Shown here: one piece after another, positions 35,376 to 44,093 of the stretch | Layout: every line of letters begins with the position of its first letter | Position numbering within the stretch: the first letter of the stretch is position 1 | From: an uncultured Porphyromonas sp. | GTDB lineage: Bacteria; Bacteroidota; Bacteroidia; Bacteroidales; Porphyromonadaceae | NCBI RefSeq assembly: GCF_900541275.1 | Contig: NZ_UQJH01000006.1 | Span: 1-64,000 of the forward strand | Direction of reading: 5' to 3' | Length of the DNA: 64,000 bases | Position numbers and translations under genes: made by a program | Notes under the pieces: model-generated | What the model was told of the DNA's origin: nothing | Databases searched by the model: none | Seen by the model: the letters and a program-made list of their open reading frames with translations, nothing else

Positions 35376-36606
35376 TATATATCAGTGTAAACGGGTGGGC
35401 AAAAAGGCGACGAGCCGTCTCCATTAGACTCTCCGTCGTGACCGAGTCAATGCGATCGAAGTACTCCTCCAGTGTCTCATACCGACCACGGAGAAGCATC
35501 TGGCGACCAAAGGAGAGGAAGGTGGACTCCGACTGCTCGGAGGAGACGAGGGCAAGCCCCTTCGTCTGCTTTTTCCACGCTCTCAGCACCTGCTCACGGA
35601 GAGGCTCCTGCATCAAGCGATCAAGCTCCTCGAGGACGATACGCAGCGCCTCCTCGGCATGGTCGTCATCGCTGCCGAAGTAGATCTGCCACCAGCCCAC
35701 GTCGGGGAAGCAGGTGACAGAGGCCTCGACATTGTAGACCCAGCCGCGGCGTTCCCGAAGCTCGACATTCAGGAGGGTATTCATTCCATCACCGGCCAAG
35801 AGCTGCAGGAGAAGGTTCTGCGCAGCTCTGTCGGGGTCATTGTAGGTAGCACCGAGACCACCAAGGAGCGTATGCGCCTGGTGGGTGCGGCTGTGGACGA
35901 TGTAGGGCGTCTCGTCGGCAAGGGCTATGGGAAGCGACAGCTCCGGACGAGTAGAGGGCTTCACCTCGGAGGAGAAAGGCTCCGAGAGATACCGGCGACA
36001 GAGCTCCTCGAAGCGCTTAGGCGTCACCTGCCCCATCACGAAGAAGAGGAGTCTCTCGGGACGAAAGGTGCGCTCCGCATAGCTCAGCAGATCCTCCCGC
36101 CGCATCCTGTCGAGGCTCCGAGTGTCACCGAGGATGGGATGGGCGAGGGTCCGATCACGGAAGAAGCGCTCGTCCCACTCGTCGAAGATCCGGTCCGAGG
36201 GCGTATCCCGGTAGAGGTTGATCTCATCACGGACTACGCCCCGCTCCGGCTCCAGCTCCTTGTCAGGGAAGGTGCTGTGCCGGATCAGGTCTCCGAGCAG
36301 CTCCACGGCGCGGGATACTTCGCCTCGCGGACCGACGGTATAGACGACCGTCTCATCCTTGGTGGTATAGGCGTCAATGGAGCCACCCACCACTTCCATC
36401 CGATTGCGGATGTGATCCGCACGGCGATGGATCGTCCCCTTGAATATGGTGTGCTCGACAAAGTGGGCAAGCCCCGGCAACTCCTCAGGATCGTCTCGAC
36501 TCCCGGAGTGGATCCCAAAGCCACACCACACCACTCGGCTCCGGGTGGGCAGGAGAGCGCACCGCAAGCCATTGTCAAGCGTCACCGTATGATATACAGC
36601 TGTCAT
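35362..36606 (-). CDS. M16-family zinc metallopeptidase
   Basis: A 414-residue pitrilysin-type protease with one pair of M16 domains. The inverted zinc motif HFVEH (H48, E51, H52) is followed 76 residues later by E128 in RDEINLYRD, the canonical spacing for the third ligand. The C-terminal domain carries LLLQLLAGDGMNTLLNVELRERRGWVYNVEA, the conserved R/Y region. There is no signal peptide, so it is probably cytoplasmic and resembles mitochondrial-processing-peptidase-like proteins. It ends inside the start of the M28-like gene (14-bp overlap). A TACCTTTG promoter box lies 20 bp upstream of its start. Confidence 0.93.
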   Translation of the reverse strand: MTAVYHTVTLDNGLRCALLPTRSRVVWCGFGIHSGSRDDPEELPGLAHFVEHTIFKGTIHRRADHIRNRMEVVGGSIDAYTTKDETVVYTVGPRGEVSRAVELLGDLIRHSTFPDKELEPERGVVRDEINLYRDTPSDRIFDEWDERFFRDRTLAHPILGDTRSLDRMRREDLLSYAERTFRPERLLFFVMGQVTPKRFEELCRRYLSEPFSSEVKPSTRPELSLPIALADETPYIVHSRTHQAHTLLGGLGATYNDPDRAAQNLLLQLLAGDGMNTLLNVELRERRGWVYNVEASVTCFPDVGWWQIYFGSDDDHAEEALRIVLEELDRLMQEPLREQVLRAWKKQTKGLALVSSEQSESTFLSFGRQMLLRGRYETLEEYFDRIDSVTTESLMETARRLFAHPFTLIYNGKK

Positions 36607-36625
36607 AGTCCTTGTATTTTCGCCA

Positions 36626-36633
36626 CAAAGGTA
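36626..36633 (-). promoter_or_regulatory. Promoter -7 box for the M16/M28 pair
   Basis: The minus strand reads TACCTTTG, an exact consensus match, 20 bp from the M16 start. The -33 element is unclear. Confidence 0.55.
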
Positions 36634-36723
36634 CCCTTTTTGTCATCCTTTCCCGCCTCCTCGAGATGGAGTCCTCCTCGAAGGGCTGCTCACAGGATCA
36701 CCCCGCCACTTCACCTAAGCCCA

Positions 36724-36774
36724 CCTATGCGATGAGGAGACATCCGATAGCCCGGAGGTCTCCTCATCCATAGG
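36724..36774 (-). terminator. Hairpin after susD
   Basis: A 17-bp stem with one bulged C (36724-36741 with 36758-36774) lies 20 bp past the susD stop. It lacks a T-run, so it may be a Rho-assisted or 3'-stabilising hairpin; it is also upstream of the M16 promoter. Confidence 0.6.
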
Positions 36775-36793
36775 TAGTATGACCACCTTGATG

Positions 36794-38206
36794 TTACTTC
36801 TGATGCTCCCAGAAGGCAAGTACCTTGGCGGGAAGTGGCACCCTCAGGTAGTCCGGTGAGGAGGGCGAGGCAACGACCGGGTTGCCCTGCTCGTCATGGT
36901 GGGTGACGGTGACAGCAAAGTCGGGATCCTGAGCGCGTCGCTTCAGGTCGACGATGCGGAAGAAGCCACGGAAGAGAAACTCTCTCTGACGCTCATCGAG
37001 CACCGCCCGGATGAGCTCGGTCTTGTCACTGATCCGGAGGGGCTTATTGTCCACGATGCGGTAGTCGCGCAGATGATTGAGGAGACGAAGTGCCTCATCT
37101 CTGCTGCCGACCCGAGCCTCGCACTCCGCGGCAATAAGGTACATCTCAGGGGTGGAGATGCCGACATTGGGGCGGATGGCAGGGTTCCAGACCAGCTCTC
37201 CCGGCGGACAACTCTCAGCACTTCCTCCAGGTACACTCGTGATGAAGAGCTCACGGCGTCGATCCTTTGTTCCCTCGAAGAGACCAATAGTCTCATGACT
37301 AACAAGGACATACTCATCGAGACCACCGAGAGGCGAGAGATGACGGATGAGGATGTTCTCCGGATTGAGGAGAGCCTCAGGGTAGTTATTGCGCACCCCG
37401 GCCTGCCACTCTCCCTCGTTAAAGTCAAGCGACTTGTAGTCTACCAGTTCGCTCTTAGTCTCCAGTGCTTTACGGGCATACTTAAGCGCTGTCTCGTAGT
37501 CCCTCATCTGCCAGGCGGCGCGGGCGAAGATGCCGTAGCCTGCTCCCTTACACATACGGTACGCATTACCGGAGGGCTGGTCGGGCAGAGCAGGCAGTGC
37601 CTCCGTCAGGTCTGCGATGATCTGGCGGTAAACTTTCTCCTGAGTAGCGGGCGAGAGATCCTTATGATTGATGTCGTTATCGGTGAGCAGAGCAATCGTC
37701 TTAGTCTCTGCAGCACGCTCTTTATCATACGACGGGCCATAGATGCCGACGAGGGTCAGATACTCCAGCGCACGACCGACAAGTGCCTCCGCACGGACTC
37801 GAGACATCTCTGTCTCGTCTCCGGAGGCTGTTTTCAGTCCGGTGAGAATGGAGTTGTAGGTAAAGATCCTACTGTAGGCTGACTCGTAATTGACATCCGG
37901 CTTGTCAGGACCATAGAAAGGTGCTTGGTAGAGATAGATGCGCCTCCAGACAGGGGTCATATTCTTCAGCGTCGTCTGGTAGTAGAGCTCCTCATTAAGT
38001 GCGGCAGGCACATAGATCTCATCCGCCATCAGATCATACTCGGAGGAGGCAAGGGAAGTCAGCTTGTCGTCATTGAGTAGCAGCTCATACTCCTCCACCT
38101 TAGTCGGTATCTGGTAGCCCTTGGGGACATTCCCGAGGAAGTCCTTGCAGCCGCAGAGCATCAGTGAGAGCACGAGGAGGGCGAGTGTTTTGTATATCAC
38201 TTTCAT
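36794..38206 (-). CDS. SusD/RagB-family substrate-binding lipoprotein
   Basis: A 470-residue SusD homologue. Signal peptide MKVIYKTLALLVLSLMLCGC, lipidated at Cys20 and followed by KDFLGNVPKGYQIP as in many SusD proteins. The alpha-helical TPR-like body includes YNSILTGLKTASGDETEMSRVRAEALVGRAL and AYRMCKGAGYGIFARAAW, and the C-terminal signature TPEMYLIAAECEARVG and VLDERQREFLFRGFFRIVDLKR is diagnostic. It lies directly behind the SusC gene and is its outer-membrane lid. Substrate class (glycan or peptide) is not evident; Porphyromonas RagAB binds peptides, so oligopeptides are a fair alternative to starch. Confidence 0.93.
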   Translation of the reverse strand: MKVIYKTLALLVLSLMLCGCKDFLGNVPKGYQIPTKVEEYELLLNDDKLTSLASSEYDLMADEIYVPAALNEELYYQTTLKNMTPVWRRIYLYQAPFYGPDKPDVNYESAYSRIFTYNSILTGLKTASGDETEMSRVRAEALVGRALEYLTLVGIYGPSYDKERAAETKTIALLTDNDINHKDLSPATQEKVYRQIIADLTEALPALPDQPSGNAYRMCKGAGYGIFARAAWQMRDYETALKYARKALETKSELVDYKSLDFNEGEWQAGVRNNYPEALLNPENILIRHLSPLGGLDEYVLVSHETIGLFEGTKDRRRELFITSVPGGSAESCPPGELVWNPAIRPNVGISTPEMYLIAAECEARVGSRDEALRLLNHLRDYRIVDNKPLRISDKTELIRAVLDERQREFLFRGFFRIVDLKRRAQDPDFAVTVTHHDEQGNPVVASPSSPDYLRVPLPAKVLAFWEHQK

Positions 38207-38224
38207 ACGTTACGAGTCGATAGG

Positions 38225-41200
38225 TTAGAGCGTAAGTGAGAGTCCGAAGGAGAACGAAGCAGGCACCTGTGGCAGTCGTGCCGGTGTCCCCACCCCGAAG
38301 GAGTAAGCCTCAGGATCAATATCCTTACCATTGGCAGCATAGTACCAGAGGTTATTGGCCTGGAGACGTAGCGTCACATCGGTCAGGTGCATCGATCGGA
38401 GAAGCGTCGCTGGCAGTCTGTACGCGAGTACCACATCTCTCAGACGGATATAGTTCCCGGAGAGGACGTGCTTGTCAGCGCCGTACCAGGAAGCCTTCTC
38501 GCCATCGGTGGGATCATTACCTGAGAAAAGAGGTGTGGTGAGGGGGTTGTCCTCATCGCCCTCCTTACGCCAAGCGTGGATCAGGTCGGCATCCGTATTG
38601 GTCCCGGCAGTGACAAAATTGAGTCCGGAGAGGTAGGGAGCCACCACCTGGCGCAACTTATGACCGCCATAGTAGACGAAGGCAAAGGAGAGCGACAGGT
38701 CCTTGTACTCAAGAGTATTCGTGAGACCGCCATTCCACACCGGGGTGAGCGTACCGACGTGGATCAGATCCTCCATACGCTCCGTCTCTGTGACCGCCAC
38801 TCTCTTACCATCAGGGGTGGTGGTATAGACGTGCGGGCGTCCCTGCTCGATCCGATTGCCCTCCTCGTCGGTGGTATAGAGTCCGGCCCAGGGGAGAGCA
38901 AAGAGGCTATTGACCGGATACCCGGAGGCCTGCACACCATAGTCACTCATGATGTACTTATTGACGCTCTTGTTCGGCTCGTCTACATCGAGGATCCTGT
39001 TGCGATTGAAGGCAAAGGTAAAGTCCGTGCTCCAGCGGAAGTCCGGGCTCTGGAGATTGATGGTATGGAGAGTCAGCTCCACACCGCGGTTATTCATCGC
39101 TCCATAGTTCATTAGGAGACTTGGCCAGCCAAGTGTCGGATCACCGGATCGGGTACCGAGGAGGTTGCTCGTCGCCTTGTCGTAGAGGTCGATATATCCG
39201 CTGATACGGTTGTGGAGGATGGCAAAGTCGAGACCGAGATTGAGCGTCGCTGTCCGCTCCCAGGTGAGGGAGGGATTGGGCGGTGTCTGGATGGTACTGC
39301 CGGGCAGGCGGTTCATCTCTCCATACTGACCGGTCTGGACGATCATATAGGGACCTCCGACCTTAGGGATATTTCCGCCGATACCATAGGTAAGGCGGGG
39401 CGTAAGACGATCGACCCAGGTCACCTCCTTCATGAAGTCCTCCTTATGCATCGCCCAGGCGGCACCGAGAGACCAGAGTGGCTTGTACTGGATCTTCGGA
39501 TCGGTGCCGAAGAGATTGGACTGATCGATGCGGACACTTCCGGTGAGATTATACCTATCCAGGTAGTCGTAGGAGAAATTAGCGTACATCGAGATGAAGC
39601 GATCGTCATGGTCGGTCACCCGATTGTAGTGATTGGAGGGGAAGGTAAAGCGACCGCTCATCGACATCGTCCCAGAGAGATTGGCAAGCTTACCGGCGTC
39701 ATAGGGTACCGATCCCAAAGAAATATCGTCGTAGCCCATCAGGTAGGACGAGGTGGAGGTGGAGTGGATCCTGCGCCACTCCGTACCGGCGAGGGCAGTC
39801 AGTCGGTGGTCCTCGCCGAAGCTGGTGTCGTAATTGGCCTGAAGCCGGGCTGTGTAGCCGGTCATCCCACTCCTCGTCTCGCTGAGCTGACCTCCCTTGG
39901 GGATATAGGAGACGTATGCGCCATTCTCAATGACGGTGGCATTATTACGCATCTCCCGGACCGTGTAGGAGGTGGCGTCGAAATAGCTTTTACTATATTT
40001 GGCTCCCTTCTCCACCTGCAGCTGACCATCAAGTGTCAGTCCGGTGAGCAGCTTATAGGACAGCTTCGCATTGACGCGTGTGTAGCTACTCTCCCCTCGA
40101 GACCACTCTAAGCTACGATCACGGAGAGGATTGTACTCCTCGCTCTCCAGCCCCTTCGCCAGGAGATCAGCCTTGGAGTGCTCACTGCGCTCCGTAGGGA
40201 GACTCAGATAGGATCCCTTGTCCACGATGGGGACGTAGGAGGGAAGGCTATAAAGGAGACTGAGCGCACTGGGCGAACCATCGTCTGAGTAGGATCGCCC
40301 ATAGTTACCCGACACGGAAATATCGCTAGAGAGACGGTCAGAGAAGTCGATCAGATTACGGAGCGAAAAACCTATCGATCGATCACGTGACAGGGCATCC
40401 GTCGGGTGGTTACCGGCATAATTGACCGAGGCGATGAAGCGATTACCCTTCCCAGACTTGATCATGCTGACATTATGCGTCTGCATAAGCCCTGTACGAA
40501 GAAGCGCATCCCTTATATCGTCGGTATTGCTATAGCTTGCCAGTCGACTACGCTCTGCCTGATACTCTGCGTCGGTGATCAGCCCCTCGGTGCGCTTAGA
40601 GTATAGCTCCATAAAGTAGGGATACGACTGTCTCAGCGATGAGAGGGCAGACCAGGTTACTCCTGAAAACTGACTCTCCATCACGTACTCCGATAGATCG
40701 ACGAGCTGAGCAGAGGAGAGACGGTGAAGGTAGTCATACGAGGGCTTCGCCGTCACCTCCACTGTGCCGTCATAGGAAAGGCTGAAACCTCCATCTCGAG
40801 AGCCACTCACGGTATTGATGACGATGACGCCATTGGCAGCTCTCGCTCCATAGATAGAGGCGGCAGCGGCATCCTTGAGCACCGTCACTCGCTCAATCAT
40901 AGAGGGATTAATGCTCGAGAGATCTCCCTCAAGTGGCATTCCATCCACCACGATCAGTGGCTTGGAGGAGCCCATGAGGGAAGTGACACCACGGATCTGC
41001 AGTTCACTCCCCCCGCGCGACTGCAGTCCAGCAATCCCTCCCTCCAGCCGCTTAAGCAGTGAGGTGTCAAGCTTCTTGCTGATATCGTCTTTACCCATGA
41101 TGGCAAAGGATCCGGTCGCCCGCTCCTTCGAGATCGTCTGGTAGCCGGTGACTACCACCTCGTCCAGCTTGGCCACATCCTCGTAGAGGGTGACCTTGTA

Positions 41201-41494
41201 GTAGGACTTATCCGGCTTGAGGCTGAGCACCACCGTGGACATTCCCACATAGGTGACGGAGAGGGTCTTCTCACCGACAGGGACCTCAATGCTGAAGGAG
41301 CCGTCTACCTTAGAGATCGCCCCCTTAGAGGACTCCGGTGCGTAGATCGTGGCACCGGGGATTGGCTCCCCATTCGCCTCGATTACGAGACCGGTAATGA
41401 CCCGGTGGCCGCTCCCTGACTGAGCACTCGCCACCATAGTGAGGGCGGTCATCAGAAGGAGCGAAAAGAGTATACAAAGTCTTCGATTCATCAT
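38225..41494 (-). CDS. SusC/RagA-family TonB-linked outer membrane transporter
   Basis: About 1089 residues from MMNRRLCILFSLLLMTALTM; the frame is open 13 codons further to 41533. A signal peptide ends in VASAQ, then comes a carboxypeptidase-like regulatory domain (VITGLVIEANGEPIPGATIY), the LDEVVVTGYQTISKERATGS TonB-box region, and a plug with GGSELQIRGVTSLMGSSKPLIVVDG and AAASIYGARAANGVIVI. The barrel ends FSFGLSLTL. SusD starts 18 bp downstream. The pair forms a pedal-bin importer. The gene is 97-137 bp past fur and a GH13 gene, but no exported glycosidase is nearby, so this is not a typical glycan utilisation locus. Confidence 0.95.
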   Translation of the reverse strand: MMNRRLCILFSLLLMTALTMVASAQSGSGHRVITGLVIEANGEPIPGATIYAPESSKGAISKVDGSFSIEVPVGEKTLSVTYVGMSTVVLSLKPDKSYYKVTLYEDVAKLDEVVVTGYQTISKERATGSFAIMGKDDISKKLDTSLLKRLEGGIAGLQSRGGSELQIRGVTSLMGSSKPLIVVDGMPLEGDLSSINPSMIERVTVLKDAAAASIYGARAANGVIVINTVSGSRDGGFSLSYDGTVEVTAKPSYDYLHRLSSAQLVDLSEYVMESQFSGVTWSALSSLRQSYPYFMELYSKRTEGLITDAEYQAERSRLASYSNTDDIRDALLRTGLMQTHNVSMIKSGKGNRFIASVNYAGNHPTDALSRDRSIGFSLRNLIDFSDRLSSDISVSGNYGRSYSDDGSPSALSLLYSLPSYVPIVDKGSYLSLPTERSEHSKADLLAKGLESEEYNPLRDRSLEWSRGESSYTRVNAKLSYKLLTGLTLDGQLQVEKGAKYSKSYFDATSYTVREMRNNATVIENGAYVSYIPKGGQLSETRSGMTGYTARLQANYDTSFGEDHRLTALAGTEWRRIHSTSTSSYLMGYDDISLGSVPYDAGKLANLSGTMSMSGRFTFPSNHYNRVTDHDDRFISMYANFSYDYLDRYNLTGSVRIDQSNLFGTDPKIQYKPLWSLGAAWAMHKEDFMKEVTWVDRLTPRLTYGIGGNIPKVGGPYMIVQTGQYGEMNRLPGSTIQTPPNPSLTWERTATLNLGLDFAILHNRISGYIDLYDKATSNLLGTRSGDPTLGWPSLLMNYGAMNNRGVELTLHTINLQSPDFRWSTDFTFAFNRNRILDVDEPNKSVNKYIMSDYGVQASGYPVNSLFALPWAGLYTTDEEGNRIEQGRPHVYTTTPDGKRVAVTETERMEDLIHVGTLTPVWNGGLTNTLEYKDLSLSFAFVYYGGHKLRQVVAPYLSGLNFVTAGTNTDADLIHAWRKEGDEDNPLTTPLFSGNDPTDGEKASWYGADKHVLSGNYIRLRDVVLAYRLPATLLRSMHLTDVTLRLQANNLWYYAANGKDIDPEAYSFGVGTPARLPQVPASFSFGLSLTL

Positions 41495-41630
41495 AAAACA
41501 AGTGGAAAAATCGGTGTAGAAACAGAGGCGCAAGATACTTATTTTTTATGTTATTTACGTTCATTCCGATAAGGCGATTACCCTTTATCCAAAAGAGGAC
41601 AAAGGGTAGACCGCTACGAAAACCGCCTAA

Positions 41631-42059
41631 TCAGTCGCTCTCGTGCTGTCGGCGGCACCTCGGGCACTCGCCCTTGATGACAAAGGAGAGCGAGTGGGGC
41701 GTATAGCCCTCCGGTAGCTCCATCGCCGGCAGCGGGAGGTCCTCCATACAGAAGGACTGGCGACACGACTCGCAGTAGAAGTGGATGTGCTCGTCTTGCC
41801 GGTCGCATGGACCCTCGCTGCCACAGAGCTCGTAATTGAGCAAACCGCGACCGTCCTCAAAGGCGTGGACAATGTCTTGCTCCAAGAAGAGCGTCAGCAC
41901 GCGGAAGATGCTGGACTTATCCATCGGACTGAGTGTCAGCTCCAGATCCGTCAGCGTCACCGGGTGCTCCTCGCCACGCAGTGCCTTCAGCACAAGTATG
42001 CGATTGGCGGTGGGCTTGACCCCTTTTTGTTCAAAGTAGCTCTCGATGTCTTGATCCAT
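41631..42059 (-). CDS. Fur-family transcriptional regulator
   Basis: A 142-residue metal-responsive repressor of the Fur/Zur/PerR superfamily. The winged helix is residues 1-80 (GVKPTANRILVLKALRGEEH, MDKSSIFRVLTLFLEQDIV). The metal/dimer domain has HIHFYCESCRQSFCMED with the His-x-His and CxxC, and a final CPRCRRQHESD CxxC for structural zinc. It starts 1 bp after the amylase stop, so it is in the same transcript. Which metal it senses cannot be told; the extra C-terminal CxxC and absence of an obvious PerR Asp make Zur or Fur plausible. Confidence 0.9.
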   Translation of the reverse strand: MDQDIESYFEQKGVKPTANRILVLKALRGEEHPVTLTDLELTLSPMDKSSIFRVLTLFLEQDIVHAFEDGRGLLNYELCGSEGPCDRQDEHIHFYCESCRQSFCMEDLPLPAMELPEGYTPHSLSFVIKGECPRCRRQHESD

Positions 42060-42060
42060 A

Positions 42061-43746
42061 TCACTCGGGAAAGTAGGGACTAAGCGGGCTAAAGAGGAGG
42101 ACGCTGTAGTCGTGTGGGCGTACCTTGATGCGGTATGGTCGGTCGCTCTCTAAGGTCACCACCACCTCCTCTCCCGTGCCGAGATCCAGCTGGCGACAGC
42201 TCTTCCCTTGGGGACAGCGAAGGGTCTCAAAGGCATGCTCCGGGATCGGCAGGGCGAGGTCGGCGGAGTGGTCAGCGAAGTTCGCCACGACGAGTGCGAG
42301 CCTGCCCGGTCTGTAGCGGAGGAAGGCGTATTGCTTACAGGGGTCCAGCCTGTCACTCACGGCGTACATAAGGTCAAAGAACAGCCCGTGGTAAAAGACC
42401 GGATAGCGTGCCACCTCCAATAGGCGACGATACCGCTCTCGGAGCTCCTGCTGCTCCTCCGACAGCAGGACTGGGTGGTGTAGTGCCCGCATCGACTCCA
42501 TCGACCAGTAGTCGTAGATCGTGGTCCGACCATTTCGTCCTGAGAAGCCCTCCTCATCCATACCATGCTCCCCGAGCATCTGCCCGAAGTAGATCATCAT
42601 CGGTCCGCCGTCGATCAGGGCGGAGACCGCTACGGCAGGGATCCCCTTGGCTCCCGTGCCGACGATGAAGTCGCTGGCGAGCCGCTGCTCATCGTGATTT
42701 TCCATAAAGTGGAGCATCAGCCCCGACAGCCCCTCCTGCGACTGCCAGACGGAAGTGATGTCGGAGGCAGCGCGCTCTCCCTTGAGGATCCCCACGAGGG
42801 TGTCGTAGAGACCGACCTTGTCGTAGAGGTAGTCCAACCCCGCATCCAGATACTCCCGGTAGCGCCACGGCTGGTAGATCTCGCCGATAAAGAGCAACTG
42901 CGGGAAGTCGGGACGGAGCTTTCTAATGACCCAGCGCCAGAAGGGGACCGGCACCATCTCCGCCATATCGCAGCGGAAGCCATCGACACCGAGCACAGAC
43001 CAGTAGTAGAGGATGTGGTACATCTTGGTCCAAGTGTCAGGGACCGGCTCCTCGAAGTGTGTCTCACCGGTGTCGGGGTCGACGCCATAATTGAGCTTCA
43101 CCGTATCGTACCAGTCGTCCCGAGTAGGCTGAGCGTGGAAGACATCGTTGCCCGTCGCCCGTGCGGGATACTCCGAGTAGGCGGTTGGCTCAGGTCCGTA
43201 GTCTGAGCCGATCACCAGCATCTGATCGGTGAGGTAGTAGAAGTTGTTGTCCCGGCGGAATCGCATACCCCGATCGTCCTGCTCCCCGAAGTCCTCCTCC
43301 AGTGGTGGTCTGCAGTCCGAGTGGTACTGCCGAGCGACATGATTGGGGACAAAGTCGATGATCACACCCAGTCCGGCAGCGTGCGTCCGATCCACCAGCC
43401 GGCGAAACTCGTCCCGCCTCGCAGCCGGGTCATCGGCCAAGTCGGGATCCACATCGTAGTAGTCCTTGATCGCATAGGGAGAACCGGCACGCCCCTTCAC
43501 CACATCGGGGTGATCGTGCGTGATCCCCGGGTAAGGGGTGGTGGTGGCATGCTCGAGGATACCGGTGTACCAGATATGAGTAAAGCCCAGACCTCTGAGG
43601 TCCGCGAGTCGTTCGTGGGTGAAGTGACTCAGCTTACCGCAACCGTTCTCCTCTATTGAACCACCGGGGCGATTTTTCCCGCTCACGTTGCCGTATAGAC
43701 GGGGTAGCACCTGATAGATCAGCAGCTTGCCATTATCTCCATTCAT
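42061..43746 (-). CDS. GH13 alpha-amylase-family glycosidase, cytoplasmic
   Basis: A glycoside hydrolase 13 protein of about 561 residues. It begins MNGDNGKLLIYQVLPRLYGN; the frame is open 8 codons further to 43770. The GH13 motifs are present: VIIDFVPNHVA (region I), DGFRCDMAEMVP with the nucleophile Asp (region II), LLFIGEIYQPW with the acid/base Glu (III) and MENHDEQRLAS with the transition-state Asp (IV). There is no signal peptide, so it should act on internal alpha-glucans or maltodextrins, not on exported starch. fur follows after 1 bp. A role in glycogen-like storage is inference. Confidence 0.88.
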   Translation of the reverse strand: MNGDNGKLLIYQVLPRLYGNVSGKNRPGGSIEENGCGKLSHFTHERLADLRGLGFTHIWYTGILEHATTTPYPGITHDHPDVVKGRAGSPYAIKDYYDVDPDLADDPAARRDEFRRLVDRTHAAGLGVIIDFVPNHVARQYHSDCRPPLEEDFGEQDDRGMRFRRDNNFYYLTDQMLVIGSDYGPEPTAYSEYPARATGNDVFHAQPTRDDWYDTVKLNYGVDPDTGETHFEEPVPDTWTKMYHILYYWSVLGVDGFRCDMAEMVPVPFWRWVIRKLRPDFPQLLFIGEIYQPWRYREYLDAGLDYLYDKVGLYDTLVGILKGERAASDITSVWQSQEGLSGLMLHFMENHDEQRLASDFIVGTGAKGIPAVAVSALIDGGPMMIYFGQMLGEHGMDEEGFSGRNGRTTIYDYWSMESMRALHHPVLLSEEQQELRERYRRLLEVARYPVFYHGLFFDLMYAVSDRLDPCKQYAFLRYRPGRLALVVANFADHSADLALPIPEHAFETLRCPQGKSCRQLDLGTGEEVVVTLESDRPYRIKVRPHDYSVLLFSPLSPYFPE

Positions 43747-43770
43747 GACGATGTTATCTTTGCGTACCAC

Positions 43771-44026
43771 ATATTATAGACTAACGCTTTATCACAATAG
43801 CCCAATACAGTGTCAAATGTAGCTATTTTCTCAATGATCCAAGGCAGTGACAGTGTCGTCTTGGCTGAGATATGGGCACTTAACTTCTCTGAAAGCTTTA
43901 GTGACGCAAATATACCACCTCCACATAAGGGGATTGTCTCCTATGGTCTCTCCGGGTCTCTTTCTATCTATTAAGGACTAAAAATGTAGACTACGGGGAC
44001 ACTTTTTTTGAGTCCCCAAATAAGAA
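43771..44026. other. Intergenic region before the amylase gene
   Basis: No gene was seen. It holds candidate promoter boxes for the amylase (TACATTTG on the minus strand at 43814-43821; a second, TATATTTG, at 43907-43914) and a small hairpin GGGGAC/GTCCCC (43995-44000 and 44012-44017) next to the ompA terminator. Confidence 0.45.
43814..43821 (-). promoter_or_regulatory. Promoter -7 box for the amylase-fur genes
   Basis: The minus strand reads TACATTTG (TAnnTTTG) with a CTTG (43840-43843) 18 bp upstream as a possible -33 element, about 68 bp before the chosen amylase start. Confidence 0.45.
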
Positions 44027-44060
44027 GAGAGATCCCACAGGCAATCCTGTGAGACCTCTC
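44027..44060 (-). terminator. Terminator of the OmpA-family gene
   Basis: GAGAGATCCCACAGG (44027-44041) pairs with CCTGTGAGACCTCTC (44046-44060) with one mismatch, loop CAAT. The minus strand continues TTCTTATTT. It lies 34 bp past the gene's stop. Confidence 0.75.
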
Positions 44061-44093
44061 GGTAGATTAGTGAGTGTTCCCTAAGGGATCAGA

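Noticed and set aside
36794..43770. Classical starch utilisation locus
   Set aside because: The amylase has no signal peptide and no SusE/F/R-like genes are present; adjacency alone is not enough.
42061..43770. Possible prophage or genomic island around the amylase
   Set aside because: No integrase, transposase, tRNA or composition break was seen; the genes look like normal chromosome.
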